From the IMG/VR virus record IMGVR_UViG_3300042923_000166, positions 1-38,394 of that record: a stretch of DNA of 38,394 nucleotides; one strand, given 5' to 3'. This document shows positions 20,800-30,494 of this stretch, piece after piece. Each line of letters begins with the position of its first letter. Positions within the stretch are counted from its first letter, which is position 1. The notes under the pieces were generated by a model that ran no database searches, was not told the DNA's origin, and saw only the letters and a program-made list of their open reading frames with translations. The translations under genes and the position numbers were made by a program. Source of the stretch: a virus.

Positions 20800-22629
20800 T
20801 TAGTAATTTCCTCCAAGACGCGATTGAATAAATACGCGTAGTATTAAATCAGCCTCTATCCTAGCCAATCCATTAGGTAATATTTCAACCTCATGTCTAC
20901 CTCTTGTAATCTTTCCGCTGCTCTCTTTATTCATATAGTTGACTAGATTTATTCTGTCACCTGTTGTGGAGTCGTGTGATATTAAATTTCCATCCACTTT
21001 AATCGCTACGCTAGATGGCGTTGTTTCAAGTTCATAAATACCATGTTTAATCCCATGTTCATGATTTGGCAACGTTACTTCGTGACTATGATCAGGTGTA
21101 TTAAATGAATGACTATGCGCTGGAATGTTTACACTATGTGTATGAGCCGGTATATCAATGGTGTGAGTATGTTCATATGAAGCCCCTGAGATAGAAAAAG
21201 TATGAAAGTGTCCACCACCAGTGTATTCAACTGCGCCACTTGTCCCACCGGACACAGAATCTATGAAACCGGTTGGTGCTATAACGGTACTATTCCCACC
21301 AGAACTTGATGTTTGAGCACTGCCACCACCACTATCTGTTGACTTACTTGTACCTCCACCACTACTGGTAGAACTCACAGTTGCCCCTCCACCATCAGTA
21401 GCTTGACTGTATGCCCTAAAAGCCTTCGTCCTAAAAGTCAATTCGCAAGTGTTTACGTTAACTACATCATCATCAATATAAAATGGGACAATCGCTGGAA
21501 TCACACTATCACAATTATCTTGGTAGGTGAAGTTGATTATATTAGTTGCCCCTTGGGAATAGGCGTCATTAACTTGTTGCTTTCTCTCGATATCAGTCTG
21601 TGTAGTGGCCATGTCGTTAAGTTTATTATTTATGTCATAACTTACATCGTATTCTTTCGACAAATCTGTAATGTTCTCGCCAATAATTCTCCCATAATAA
21701 TTTTCATCATCAACTATAATTCTAGTTACACCATTCAAAATTTTTCTTTCCTGAGCAAATTCAGGCAATATTGAAAGGTCTGTGGAGTCCAAAGGAAAAC
21801 TTACTTTAGGTTCTTTCCATTGTTCAAGCAAAGCTTGCGCATTATCCTTTAAAGTTTGTGCATCCTCAAAACGTGAGTCAATCCATATATAAGACCGTTT
21901 ACCCCACTTTACAATTGACGCATCATCCTTAAGATAATTAAGTCCACCATTTACACTTTCAATTGTTACTTGATTAACTCCCTCGCCTGAACCTTTTGGA
22001 ATTAGATAATTAACTATGTCGGTAGGGTCTGATACTTCGCTAAAATCTATCATATCCTTTCCCCATCTAATTTCAGCCTTTACAACGTCACTAGCTTGGA
22101 TTAGATTTAATGTCCAAGGATAATTTTCTGTATCGAATGTAAACTCGTATGGCTCGCTAAAAGGCTTAGGGATTGATAGGATAGGTGCTAAGAGTCCATT
22201 CTCATTCTCGAAAGAGTAACTAAAGTACCTTGTAAAATCTATTTGACCTAATACCCACCTCTCAGTTTCTTGTAGGCTTAAAATGTATTCTAAGGCTTGT
22301 CTTGTAGTATAGTTTGTGTATTGGTGGTAGCCATTCATTACATCATCGAGCAATGTTGCTAATACGTGTTCGCAAGTATATGTGATACTTTCATTTGTAT
22401 CGTTTATTCGAGTTTCCGTAGGCATTATCCTATACAGTCCGTAATATCGCTCACTCTCTCCGTATATAGCTACATAATTCATGTGTGAGCAAAGTTCGTT
22501 CTTTGGGTCTTTTTTGAGTAAAGAAAAAGAGGATTGCCAGATTGAATTGACTGTCCTCTTTATTGATATGTTGTATGCACTTTCTAGGATACCTAGTTCT
22601 TTTTGATTTTTATCTTTTACGATTAGTAT
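20800..22629 (-). CDS. Tail-tip protein Tal / antireceptor with HxH repeats, probable AUA start
   Basis: About 609 residues. The first about 350 match the minor-structural/endopeptidase-tail family (LIVKDKNQKELGILESAYN, then CEHVLATLLDDVMNGYH, then WTLNLIQASD). A Gly/Ser linker follows, then five 9-residue His-x-His repeats (HTHTIDIPA and variants; 21053-21211 includes an extra HFH), like the iron-binding needle tip of T4 gp37. It sits at the tail tip and probably contacts the cell. The open frame reaches 22632 but has no ATG/GTG/TTG before 22482; the AUA at 22629 is nine bases after GGAGG and gives the family N-terminus. A start at ATG 22482 would delete 49 conserved residues. Confidence 0.85.
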   Translation of the reverse strand: MLIVKDKNQKELGILESAYNISIKRTVNSIWQSSFSLLKKDPKNELCSHMNYVAIYGESERYYGLYRIMPTETRINDTNESITYTCEHVLATLLDDVMNGYHQYTNYTTRQALEYILSLQETERWVLGQIDFTRYFSYSFENENGLLAPILSIPKPFSEPYEFTFDTENYPWTLNLIQASDVVKAEIRWGKDMIDFSEVSDPTDIVNYLIPKGSGEGVNQVTIESVNGGLNYLKDDASIVKWGKRSYIWIDSRFEDAQTLKDNAQALLEQWKEPKVSFPLDSTDLSILPEFAQERKILNGVTRIIVDDENYYGRIIGENITDLSKEYDVSYDINNKLNDMATTQTDIERKQQVNDAYSQGATNIINFTYQDNCDSVIPAIVPFYIDDDVVNVNTCELTFRTKAFRAYSQATDGGGATVSSTSSGGGTSKSTDSGGGSAQTSSSGGNSTVIAPTGFIDSVSGGTSGAVEYTGGGHFHTFSISGASYEHTHTIDIPAHTHSVNIPAHSHSFNTPDHSHEVTLPNHEHGIKHGIYELETTPSSVAIKVDGNLISHDSTTGDRINLVNYMNKESSGKITRGRHEVEILPNGLARIEADLILRVFIQSRLGGNY

Positions 22630-22658
22630 AAGTCAAGACCTCCTTTCTGCATTAAAAA

Positions 22659-22678
22659 GAGACCTCTTTTGAGATCTC
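22659..22678 (-). terminator. Terminator between SGNH protein and Tal
   Basis: GAGATCTC/GAGGTCTC 8-bp stem (one G-U pair), AAAA loop, followed by TTTTT on the minus strand (A run at 22654-22658). Tal and lysis genes are downstream, so it probably attenuates. Confidence 0.75.
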
Positions 22679-22708
22679 AAGTACCGCACACTTTATTCCT
22701 AATATGTC

Positions 22709-24814
22709 TTAACTCCAATATCCTAAATCTTTGCCAAACTCATAAACTTGTTTAGCTACAATATCATATCCAGCAGTATTAAGATGTACTGCGTCACTTC
22801 TCAAGCTTATAGGGATTTCACCATTAGCTATGTCTGTTGTATCTTGTGTAGTTGGAGTAATCCCTGCATCAGCAAGTCCATAATTAAGTAAATATTGTCT
22901 TATATCCAAGAAACGATTACCGTACTTTTTACGAAATAATACGTTGATATCTGCCACGTTTGACATATAGGTTTTAGCTGTCATTCCAATCACAATGTAT
23001 TGTCTATGATTAATGGATTCAATCATTGCATCAATGTTATTAAATGTATCGGTTACTCCATTTACAGTGATTCCATCGTTCGTGCCTGCCCAAATAACAT
23101 GAATATCATCTTTATGATTTTTCATTGTTTCTGTGATAAATAATGTTGGTCTAGTATTTGTTACCGCACTTCCTGCCACTGTTCTAGTAAATTTCACTCC
23201 GCTACTATAAGATAATGTTCCTTCAATACCATTAACAAAACAAGGATTAACACCAAACATTAAGCCGTTCAAAGCACTTAAATTGACGGTATCACCATTA
23301 GCGTTTTTTAATACTATAGACACTACCGATGTATCAGCAGGAATTGTGCATGGTTGAACATATAAAGGCATACCACCTTGTCTATAAGCCACACTTAAAC
23401 TTCCGTCACCACCTACTCCAAAACGATTTACTATTCTATCAACAAGTAGCGTTCCCAACACATATGGATATGGGTAGGGACTTCCTGTTCCTTGGGTTAA
23501 ACTGTCACCATTACAAGACACATCTTTAGTTGTCATACCTGTAGCTTCAGCAACCGCTTCAGCAATTATATCTTCTTTTGTGCTACCACCTAATTTTTTA
23601 CTATCATATGAATTTAAAGTTTTTAATAGTGCTTTATCCCTGCAACTAATAATATGTGCTTGATTATTTACATCATCAAACTTAAAATTAAAAAAGTAAG
23701 AAGATTTTGCAATAAACGAAATGAATTGTTGCTCAAGAATTACATCAACAATTGTTCCATCACTCGTAAATTTAACCGCTGCACCACCTGCGATATCATT
23801 AAATGCTAAGTTTGATATATATTCTGAAATTGCATAATACTCAGTATTAGGTTGAACATTTATATTACAATCAACTACCTGGGTAACACTTGTAGTATAC
23901 AACGCATTCGTTATTTTTAAATTTCCAGTGTAATCTCCTGTTTTAAACTTAGTTATGTATACTATTTTATCTCCAACAGCACAATTAAAAACACTTCCTT
24001 TGACACTATTGTATACATAACCAATACCGTTAGCATCTGTTGTAATCTTAATACCTAGTGCATCTAATACCCTTGTTCCATTTAATGCTGCCCACCATGT
24101 TAACGAGTTTAAATGCAAATTACCTTCACACTTGTTTAAAAACGCCTCACTTTTGGAATTATAGCTATCTACATTAAAAGATGATACTGCACTATCAGGA
24201 AGTACTGTCCCTCCGTATTGTACATTCGTGTTAGTCCAAGCACCATCAATCCAATCATATATATACCCCGTCGTTGTTCCGACTACATATATATTTCCAT
24301 CGTCTGTAGGATGAGCAGCTTGCAATAAAGCCAAAGTGGTATAAGCACCATTTGGACGTCCACTCAAAGATGTTTGTATTAAATTAGAGTTAATTGCAAT
24401 CGCATTAGAATTTACTTCAAGTTGTAGCGTAGTTTCTGCCAATTGCGCAGCAGTCTCAGTTTCTTTTTTATCTAATCTAGCTTTTAATGTAGTATTTACA
24501 GTACCGTCTTGTTCAACTCTAGCTTGAGCGGCTTCAACGGAGGAGTCACCATTTATAACAATTGTATTTAACTGAGTTTGAGTATTTTCTGATTGTTCTA
24601 GCGCTTCGCTAGATATTACTATTACTTCATTGGTTACTCTTACTGCTTCGGCAACCGCTTCATCTACAGATGCAAGTACCGTGCCTGCTATATCTTCAAC
24701 CGTATCACTTGCAATAGTAGATTTAGTTAATGCTTCTTCTGATTGTAAAATTGCGACGTTTAGTTTTTCTCTGCCATCATTAAGACTGTCGCCTACCTCT
24801 ATTAGTTCTGCCAT
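22709..24814 (-). CDS. Receptor-binding tail protein with SGNH hydrolase domain
   Basis: 701 residues. N-terminal coiled coil and attachment module (VEVGDSLNDGREKLN and GDSSVEAAQARVEQDGTVN, shared with the next gene upstream), middle beta-rich section, and a C-terminal SGNH/GDSL hydrolase: GDSLTQGTG (block I, Ser nucleophile), WAGTND (block III) and SDAVHL (block V, Asp and His). Such tail esterases remove acetyl groups from surface sugars during adsorption. GGAGG precedes the ATG by seven bases. Confidence 0.8.
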   Translation of the reverse strand: MAELIEVGDSLNDGREKLNVAILQSEEALTKSTIASDTVEDIAGTVLASVDEAVAEAVRVTNEVIVISSEALEQSENTQTQLNTIVINGDSSVEAAQARVEQDGTVNTTLKARLDKKETETAAQLAETTLQLEVNSNAIAINSNLIQTSLSGRPNGAYTTLALLQAAHPTDDGNIYVVGTTTGYIYDWIDGAWTNTNVQYGGTVLPDSAVSSFNVDSYNSKSEAFLNKCEGNLHLNSLTWWAALNGTRVLDALGIKITTDANGIGYVYNSVKGSVFNCAVGDKIVYITKFKTGDYTGNLKITNALYTTSVTQVVDCNINVQPNTEYYAISEYISNLAFNDIAGGAAVKFTSDGTIVDVILEQQFISFIAKSSYFFNFKFDDVNNQAHIISCRDKALLKTLNSYDSKKLGGSTKEDIIAEAVAEATGMTTKDVSCNGDSLTQGTGSPYPYPYVLGTLLVDRIVNRFGVGGDGSLSVAYRQGGMPLYVQPCTIPADTSVVSIVLKNANGDTVNLSALNGLMFGVNPCFVNGIEGTLSYSSGVKFTRTVAGSAVTNTRPTLFITETMKNHKDDIHVIWAGTNDGITVNGVTDTFNNIDAMIESINHRQYIVIGMTAKTYMSNVADINVLFRKKYGNRFLDIRQYLLNYGLADAGITPTTQDTTDIANGEIPISLRSDAVHLNTAGYDIVAKQVYEFGKDLGYWS

Positions 24815-24826
24815 TTCATCGCCTCC

Positions 24827-26299
24827 TTAAGCCTGTATAACTCCATCTTTTATAAAGTGTTTTACGCTACTGCCATTTAAACTGTATGTATCAACGTGAT
24901 TTCCGTAACACTCGTAATATGATGCGTCACTATATACGTACAACCTACTAGCTATATTTTTGTCGCAAGTAAACTTTTCCACCCATGACATATAAATTTC
25001 TTCATTTGTGCAACAACCTGGAAATACAGTATTGCCACTACATTGAAATTGCTTTGTCCTATTAAAAAGTATGCCATGTTTGATAGTGTTAGCAGGTGCT
25101 TTTATTGTGTTGTCTTTTATTTTTACATTTACTCTGCCGGCATTCGAAGCGTCCGAAACAAATATACCGACCGAATCAGGAAGAACAGAACTAAAGAATG
25201 ATATATGATTATCTTTTACCTCGATAGGATGCGGGTCAAAATTAGGGGTAACGATTTGAATACCGTAGCAAACCTGTGCGCCATCCATAGCAATCCAAGT
25301 ATCTGTAAGAATGTACCCTCCACTAGCTGAGTTAATAAATGCACCAATTTTTTTGCAGTAATCCAAATCCATTGCATCGTATACACCAAATAAACAATCA
25401 TCTTGATATATTCCGTAATCATGGCCGACGAACCCACAGGCTCTAGTTTTTACAGATTCAGGATTTTGGTACACTCCATTGTGGCTACTGCCACCTACGT
25501 ATAATCCGCATTTCTTACCTCCGTTAATAGTCGTTGTAACACTAGTTGCTACATCTAGATTTGATGTAATAGCGTTAAGTGTAGCTTGTACGATTTGACC
25601 TACCAGCATTACAGCATTCATGGCACCTGTTAGCCCCACGTGACTAATGTCAAGCCTAAACATATCATAAAATAAAAATCCGGCACCAAAACGACCTTCT
25701 CCACCAATTTCTATGTGGTGAATATTATAACCTAGTGCTCTATTAGTAAGATGTTGTTCAGACGTAAAAGCACAGAAATTGTCACAATTAACTCTTGATG
25801 ATAGAACTCTGAATGAATGTATCTCAGTTATTTTTCTGCCAGTAGATACCGATAATTTAAAACCATCACAACCATCTATATCAAATATTGTATTTTGACC
25901 AGAACCCACAAAATCAAGCGATCCTAGAATAACTGTATTGGCAATTCGATACCGTCCATCTGGTACAATTACTTTAACTCCTAGATTAATAATAGCTTGA
26001 AATATTTCCGAATCGTCAGCTATATTATCGGCCGCTGGTGGCATTAATGGTATTGGAGGGAACATAACGTTTATGCCCCTACCTTTAATATCAAGAGTGT
26101 TCTTGTTTAATTCAGTATCTTTTTTATTTAATCTAGCTTGTAGTGTTGCGTTAACGGTTCCATCTGCTTCAACCCTAGCTTGAGCGGCTTCGACAGAACT
26201 GTCACCATCAATTACAGTTTGATTAAATTCTTCCATGAATGCGTTTATCTTTTGTCTTCCTTGGTTAAGTTTGTCGCTTGAATTTATTATACTTGCCAC
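24827..26299 (-). CDS. Receptor-binding tail protein, pectate-lyase-like beta-helix
   Basis: 490 residues. N-terminal module SSDKLNQGRQKINAF plus GDSSVEAAQARVEADGTVN, shared with the SGNH protein, then a parallel beta-helix region beginning IPLMPPAADNIADDSEIFQA and IVPDGRYRIA, a typical start of pectate-lyase-3-like tail spikes. It likely binds or cuts a surface polysaccharide. GTG start 26299, seven bases after GGAGG. It lies directly after Dit, where Tal is usually found. Confidence 0.75.
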   Translation of the reverse strand: MASIINSSDKLNQGRQKINAFMEEFNQTVIDGDSSVEAAQARVEADGTVNATLQARLNKKDTELNKNTLDIKGRGINVMFPPIPLMPPAADNIADDSEIFQAIINLGVKVIVPDGRYRIANTVILGSLDFVGSGQNTIFDIDGCDGFKLSVSTGRKITEIHSFRVLSSRVNCDNFCAFTSEQHLTNRALGYNIHHIEIGGEGRFGAGFLFYDMFRLDISHVGLTGAMNAVMLVGQIVQATLNAITSNLDVATSVTTTINGGKKCGLYVGGSSHNGVYQNPESVKTRACGFVGHDYGIYQDDCLFGVYDAMDLDYCKKIGAFINSASGGYILTDTWIAMDGAQVCYGIQIVTPNFDPHPIEVKDNHISFFSSVLPDSVGIFVSDASNAGRVNVKIKDNTIKAPANTIKHGILFNRTKQFQCSGNTVFPGCCTNEEIYMSWVEKFTCDKNIASRLYVYSDASYYECYGNHVDTYSLNGSSVKHFIKDGVIQA

Positions 26300-26310
26300 A
26301 TCACCACCTC

Positions 26311-27171
26311 CTATAGGTATTTGTCTCTGTATTTAATTCGTATATCAATATCAATACCACTTCCTGATATTCCAACTTTCCCAGCACCTTTTAACAACAT
26401 AAATTCTCTCAAACCTATTTCAAAAGTGTTGACTCCGTTTTTCAACACTGTGTAATTTTCACAATCTATATCCCAAATAGAATTACTGAAAGTAGGGAAG
26501 TTAAGCGTTTTTCCATTTGCTGATATCACTAAATTTGTTGCACTTCCGCTTATTTCAATAATTGGTTTAACTACTAACCCATCTACATATACATCTAGTT
26601 CGGTCTGGCCTGTAACATTTATTGCTCCTACAGCATCGGTATATCCCATTTCATAATCACCATCGAATGTTAATTCATCACTACCCCACAACACAACATT
26701 TCTTGACATCGAATGTCCTAAAAGGTAATATGATCGAAAAGTTAAAACCTCACTGCCCCACATAACTTCATCCGCAAATATATTAGATTGAGCATAAGGA
26801 TCGTAACCCACAAACCTTAAATCAAATTTTCCAGTTCGGAGTACCCTATCAGGGTCTATCTGAGATATAACTTTAACTGTATAAAACTTGTCTGATTCAT
26901 AATTATAGATCAATTTAATGTCTCTTGGTTTTCCAAAATCATCAAATAAAAACGAAATGAAAGTTCTTAGTTTATGCTGAAGATCAATTTTGTCTATTCC
27001 TTTTGTGCTTATTTCAAATTCAAAAGGTTTCTCTTTAATTTCTGCCCCAAAATTTACAACTCCAACTCCGGGAATATCTTGTGTTTTGTGAGTGTATTCA
27101 GGAGTCAATGGGTTTTTTTGCTTTTCACAATGTAGTCCAAAGTATTTTAATGTATATCCATCTAGCGTTAT
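26311..27171 (-). CDS. Distal tail protein (Dit), probable AUA start
   Basis: 286 residues if started at AUA 27171. The N-terminus TLDGYTLKYFGLHCEKQ and NPLTPEYTHKTQDIPG is the Dit/Sipho_tail hallmark, followed by the tail-tube-like fold and a C-terminal galectin-like domain (about 150-286). It forms the hub between tube and tip. The frame has no ATG/GTG/TTG before a TTG at 27108, which lacks a ribosome site and would remove 21 conserved residues. GGGGGTGG lies seven bases before the AUA, which overlaps the tape-measure stop as ATAA. Confidence 0.85.
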   Translation of the reverse strand: MTLDGYTLKYFGLHCEKQKNPLTPEYTHKTQDIPGVGVVNFGAEIKEKPFEFEISTKGIDKIDLQHKLRTFISFLFDDFGKPRDIKLIYNYESDKFYTVKVISQIDPDRVLRTGKFDLRFVGYDPYAQSNIFADEVMWGSEVLTFRSYYLLGHSMSRNVVLWGSDELTFDGDYEMGYTDAVGAINVTGQTELDVYVDGLVVKPIIEISGSATNLVISANGKTLNFPTFSNSIWDIDCENYTVLKNGVNTFEIGLREFMLLKGAGKVGISGSGIDIDIRIKYRDKYL

Positions 27172-30100
27172 CGTACTACCACCCCCATCTGCCTTGCTCC
27201 TGATTTATTTAATGAATTTAACGCTATACTCATATCTCCTGATGTGGCAGTTGCAAATTCTCTACCATTTATACTTAATGTAATAGGTCTATTGGCTAGC
27301 GAAGTTATTGCACTTACTAAACTGCCTAGATCAAGTCCACCAGTGCTAGAAGATCCATTTATTGATGTATTTACACTTGCATTTATAGGGTCTAGGCTTA
27401 TTTCTTTATTAAGTACTCCCATTGCTCTATTAACATCGGCTGCACTATTCTCGATCCCTATTGCAAGTCCAGCACCTAACATCATTCCAACTTCATCCCT
27501 AAAAACTCTAGATGGAGATTTAATGCCATACTTATCTTTAACCCACTTCATCGCACCACTAACAATTCCGCCTAATGCACCCGACACATTGAAACCATTG
27601 TTCGCTATTCCGAGTGAAATTCCATCTACTAAAGCCTTGCCTATTGAGGTAGTCCCTGTGGATTTCTTTTCACCAGCAGTTTTTGCATCACCAACTACTG
27701 TACCCATTGCGTTTGATGCTTGATAACCATTCACTGATATTCCACTACCTAAATTAGTAGCTGTTGCCATACCGGTTTTTAGTCCTATCCCTGCTAAAGG
27801 TTGAAGCTTGCCATCTACACCAATCTTCATATTATCGGCTGCTCCTGTAACTCCCGGAGTACCTTGTTGTAATTTTTCCAACATTCCAAAAGCCATGCCA
27901 CCGGCTGCTGCTATGCCATTTTCGCTCATTTGTCCAGTTTCGGTCGTTACCCCATCTTTAGTTAATCCAGCTTGCTCTATTGCTACAGCTGTGGCTTGTG
28001 CGGTTTTCTCTAGCCATAGTCGGTTATACTCTGTAAGTTGTTCGCCAGTCATTCCATTTAAGGCTGCGATTTCGGTATATGCTTCGGGTCCCATGTCTCT
28101 TAACTCTTGCAATAGTCCTTCGTCTATGCCTTTTTTCGCTAATTCGGTAATATTAGTAGCCCACTCTGCAACCCCAGTTACTTGAGATCTAAGATTCTCC
28201 ATTAATGTTTCACTTGATACATCGGTGCTTTTCGAAAACTCGTCAAATAATCCTGTTGAGTTATATATACTATCACTCATTGATTGTACTGCTTCGGCGG
28301 TTTCAGCTGACATTGTGTTCACTGACTCAGTTACTTGACCGGATGCACTCTCAGCCGAACTTCCTAATTCGCCATATTGTGCACCATTGGCATTTAATTT
28401 ATCTGTGTTATCGCCTACATATTTTGAGGTTGAGTCAAATTCAGCGCCTAGACCTTTCATTGTGCCTTTGGTTTTCGCTATCTGTTCGTCTAGCGATTCC
28501 ATCTGATCGTTATAATCTTTTCGCTGACTAGAACTTAAATGGAAATTCTTCTCGCTTAATGCGTTTAGTTTATCTTGGATTTCTCCTTTCCGTTCCATTT
28601 GCTCGCTTAGATTTATTTCTGCTTTTGCCATATCCTCAGTTATACCAATAAGCTTTTCTTGAGATACTTTAACTTTGTAATATTCTAAATTGGCTCTCGT
28701 TACTTTTTCAATTTCACCATGATTTTTATTTAAGTGTCCAGTTTCCTTGTCTATTTGTAGATTTAACTCAGGCATTAATTCGTTTAATTGCCCTACGATA
28801 GACACCATCTGAGCCTTTTCAGAGTTAGATTTATTGGTCTTGTCTGCCAACTTGTATAATTCATCAGTAAGAATAGATATGGAACCGTACTCTGATTCAA
28901 CCGCTTTTGTAGAGTCTTTTCTAGCTTGAACATTATCTTTAATTGTTCCGGTCAATGCTTTAGATTTTTCATTTAACGCATCAGTTGCACTTGATGATTT
29001 ATCTGCATTAAGTGCATATATTGCCAATCCTCCGACTGCGAGTCCAACCGCTGCCGCCACTAACCCCATAGGACTAGCTAACTGTACAACATTTAATGCT
29101 GCGGTTGCTCCGGCCGCTATTGTTGTTTCTGCTGCATAAGCTGCCATTGCTGCTTGGGTTAATTCAATGCCGGCAACTATTACACCCCCTGCTTTAAACA
29201 CCGCAAGTCCAGTAGCTATGCCAACAATACCACCTATTACTAAATCAGAGTTATCAATAACCCACTCAAGACCATCAACCAAAACCGGCAACGTTCCTTC
29301 ACTAAAATCTTTAACTCCATCCGATACTTTCTGCATGGCTCTATTTAAAGATGGTGCAACCGCAGTCGCAATATCAGACATTGCTTCACGCATATCATAT
29401 TGGGCATCAGCATTAGCAATTAATTCTTTATTATTTTCTCTATATTGCTTATTAACATCAGCAAGTCCAGTAGATGCAAGTACATCTAAAATATATGCTT
29501 GCTTTTCTGCTTCGCCATTACAAGCTGCTAACCCTTTGTCAAAGTCAGCTAAGTTATATCCTAACCTCTCAAGCATTTCTCCAAATGTTCCAACTGCTTT
29601 CCCTGTGGCAAGTGTTTCTTGTAGTCCGTCGGATAAACCTTCTATCTTCATCGTGTCGGGAAATTTTATTACTGCACCAGATAAGGCTTCTACTGCTTTT
29701 GTAAGCCCTTCACCTTTAAATCCGGCAGCCATTAAGTTTGATAAACCTTCTATATTTGCATCTGTCTCGCCTGTTATTGCATCAAGTTTTTTGAGTTCTC
29801 CTGATACTCCATCGATTCCAGTTCCAACATCTCTAGCATTCTGTTCGAGTTTAGAGAAATCTTGCCTAAATTCTTTGGTACTTTCTGTGACTCCATATAG
29901 TGCAGCACCCAAGCCAACAACCGCACCCACCGCTACTTTGCCAAAGCTAGATAGTCCACCCTTTACAGTATCCAACTCTTTGCTAAGGTCTTTCGTTTCC
30001 TTTTTGGCATCGTCTAACTCATCACTAAAAGATTTTGTTTCAACCGTACTTTGCTTGACTTGTCTACCATATTGGTCAATTGATGTTGCGACTCCATCTG

Positions 30101-30482
30101 TAGATTGCTTAGCTTCTTCTAAATATTTGTCATTCGTTTGGAGTTCTCTATCGAGTTTTACAAGTTCGGTTTCCGCTTTATTTAAAGACGCTTGCCACTC
30201 TTTAGTCTTGTTGTCGTTCTCTCCGTATTGTTGTTCTGAGTTAGCCAACGCTTTTCTAAGTGCTTCAACTTTATCTTTTTGTGTGTCAAATTCTTTGCTT
30301 AATACATCACTTCTTTTAGTTAACGCTTGCATGGAGTTTGCGTTATCACCAAATTCAGCTGACACTAGACCCACTTCACTTTTTAGTACTTTTAGATCTT
30401 TGTTTATATTCGTTATGCTTTGTCTAAATTCTTTTTCTCCATCTAATGCTATTCCTGCGCCTATCGTTCCTTTTTTAGTTAT
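27168..30482 (-). CDS. Tape measure protein, probable AUA start
   Basis: About 1104 residues: long coiled coils (10-190), hydrophobic membrane-active segments (about 195-210 and 400-475), more coiled coil, and a Gly-rich C-terminal region (KYGIKSPSRVF). It sets tail length; at about 0.15 nm per residue the tail would be roughly 165 nm. A GTG at 30491 overlaps the GGAGG site; the AUA at 30482 is eight bases after it and matches the spacing in the portal gene. It then starts MTKKGTIGAGIALDGEKEF, as expected for the family. Confidence 0.9.
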   Translation of the reverse strand: MTKKGTIGAGIALDGEKEFRQSITNINKDLKVLKSEVGLVSAEFGDNANSMQALTKRSDVLSKEFDTQKDKVEALRKALANSEQQYGENDNKTKEWQASLNKAETELVKLDRELQTNDKYLEEAKQSTDGVATSIDQYGRQVKQSTVETKSFSDELDDAKKETKDLSKELDTVKGGLSSFGKVAVGAVVGLGAALYGVTESTKEFRQDFSKLEQNARDVGTGIDGVSGELKKLDAITGETDANIEGLSNLMAAGFKGEGLTKAVEALSGAVIKFPDTMKIEGLSDGLQETLATGKAVGTFGEMLERLGYNLADFDKGLAACNGEAEKQAYILDVLASTGLADVNKQYRENNKELIANADAQYDMREAMSDIATAVAPSLNRAMQKVSDGVKDFSEGTLPVLVDGLEWVIDNSDLVIGGIVGIATGLAVFKAGGVIVAGIELTQAAMAAYAAETTIAAGATAALNVVQLASPMGLVAAAVGLAVGGLAIYALNADKSSSATDALNEKSKALTGTIKDNVQARKDSTKAVESEYGSISILTDELYKLADKTNKSNSEKAQMVSIVGQLNELMPELNLQIDKETGHLNKNHGEIEKVTRANLEYYKVKVSQEKLIGITEDMAKAEINLSEQMERKGEIQDKLNALSEKNFHLSSSQRKDYNDQMESLDEQIAKTKGTMKGLGAEFDSTSKYVGDNTDKLNANGAQYGELGSSAESASGQVTESVNTMSAETAEAVQSMSDSIYNSTGLFDEFSKSTDVSSETLMENLRSQVTGVAEWATNITELAKKGIDEGLLQELRDMGPEAYTEIAALNGMTGEQLTEYNRLWLEKTAQATAVAIEQAGLTKDGVTTETGQMSENGIAAAGGMAFGMLEKLQQGTPGVTGAADNMKIGVDGKLQPLAGIGLKTGMATATNLGSGISVNGYQASNAMGTVVGDAKTAGEKKSTGTTSIGKALVDGISLGIANNGFNVSGALGGIVSGAMKWVKDKYGIKSPSRVFRDEVGMMLGAGLAIGIENSAADVNRAMGVLNKEISLDPINASVNTSINGSSSTGGLDLGSLVSAITSLANRPITLSINGREFATATSGDMSIALNSLNKSGARQMGVVVR

Positions 30483-30494
30483 TGTTCTCACCTC

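Noticed and set aside
21403-21774. A 123-residue plus-strand frame opposite Tal
   Set aside because: Antisense shadow without a ribosome site; Tal is secure in this region.
27244-28531. Several plus-strand frames of 108-159 residues opposite the tape measure
   Set aside because: Same shadow composition, no ribosome sites, and complete overlap with a secure gene.
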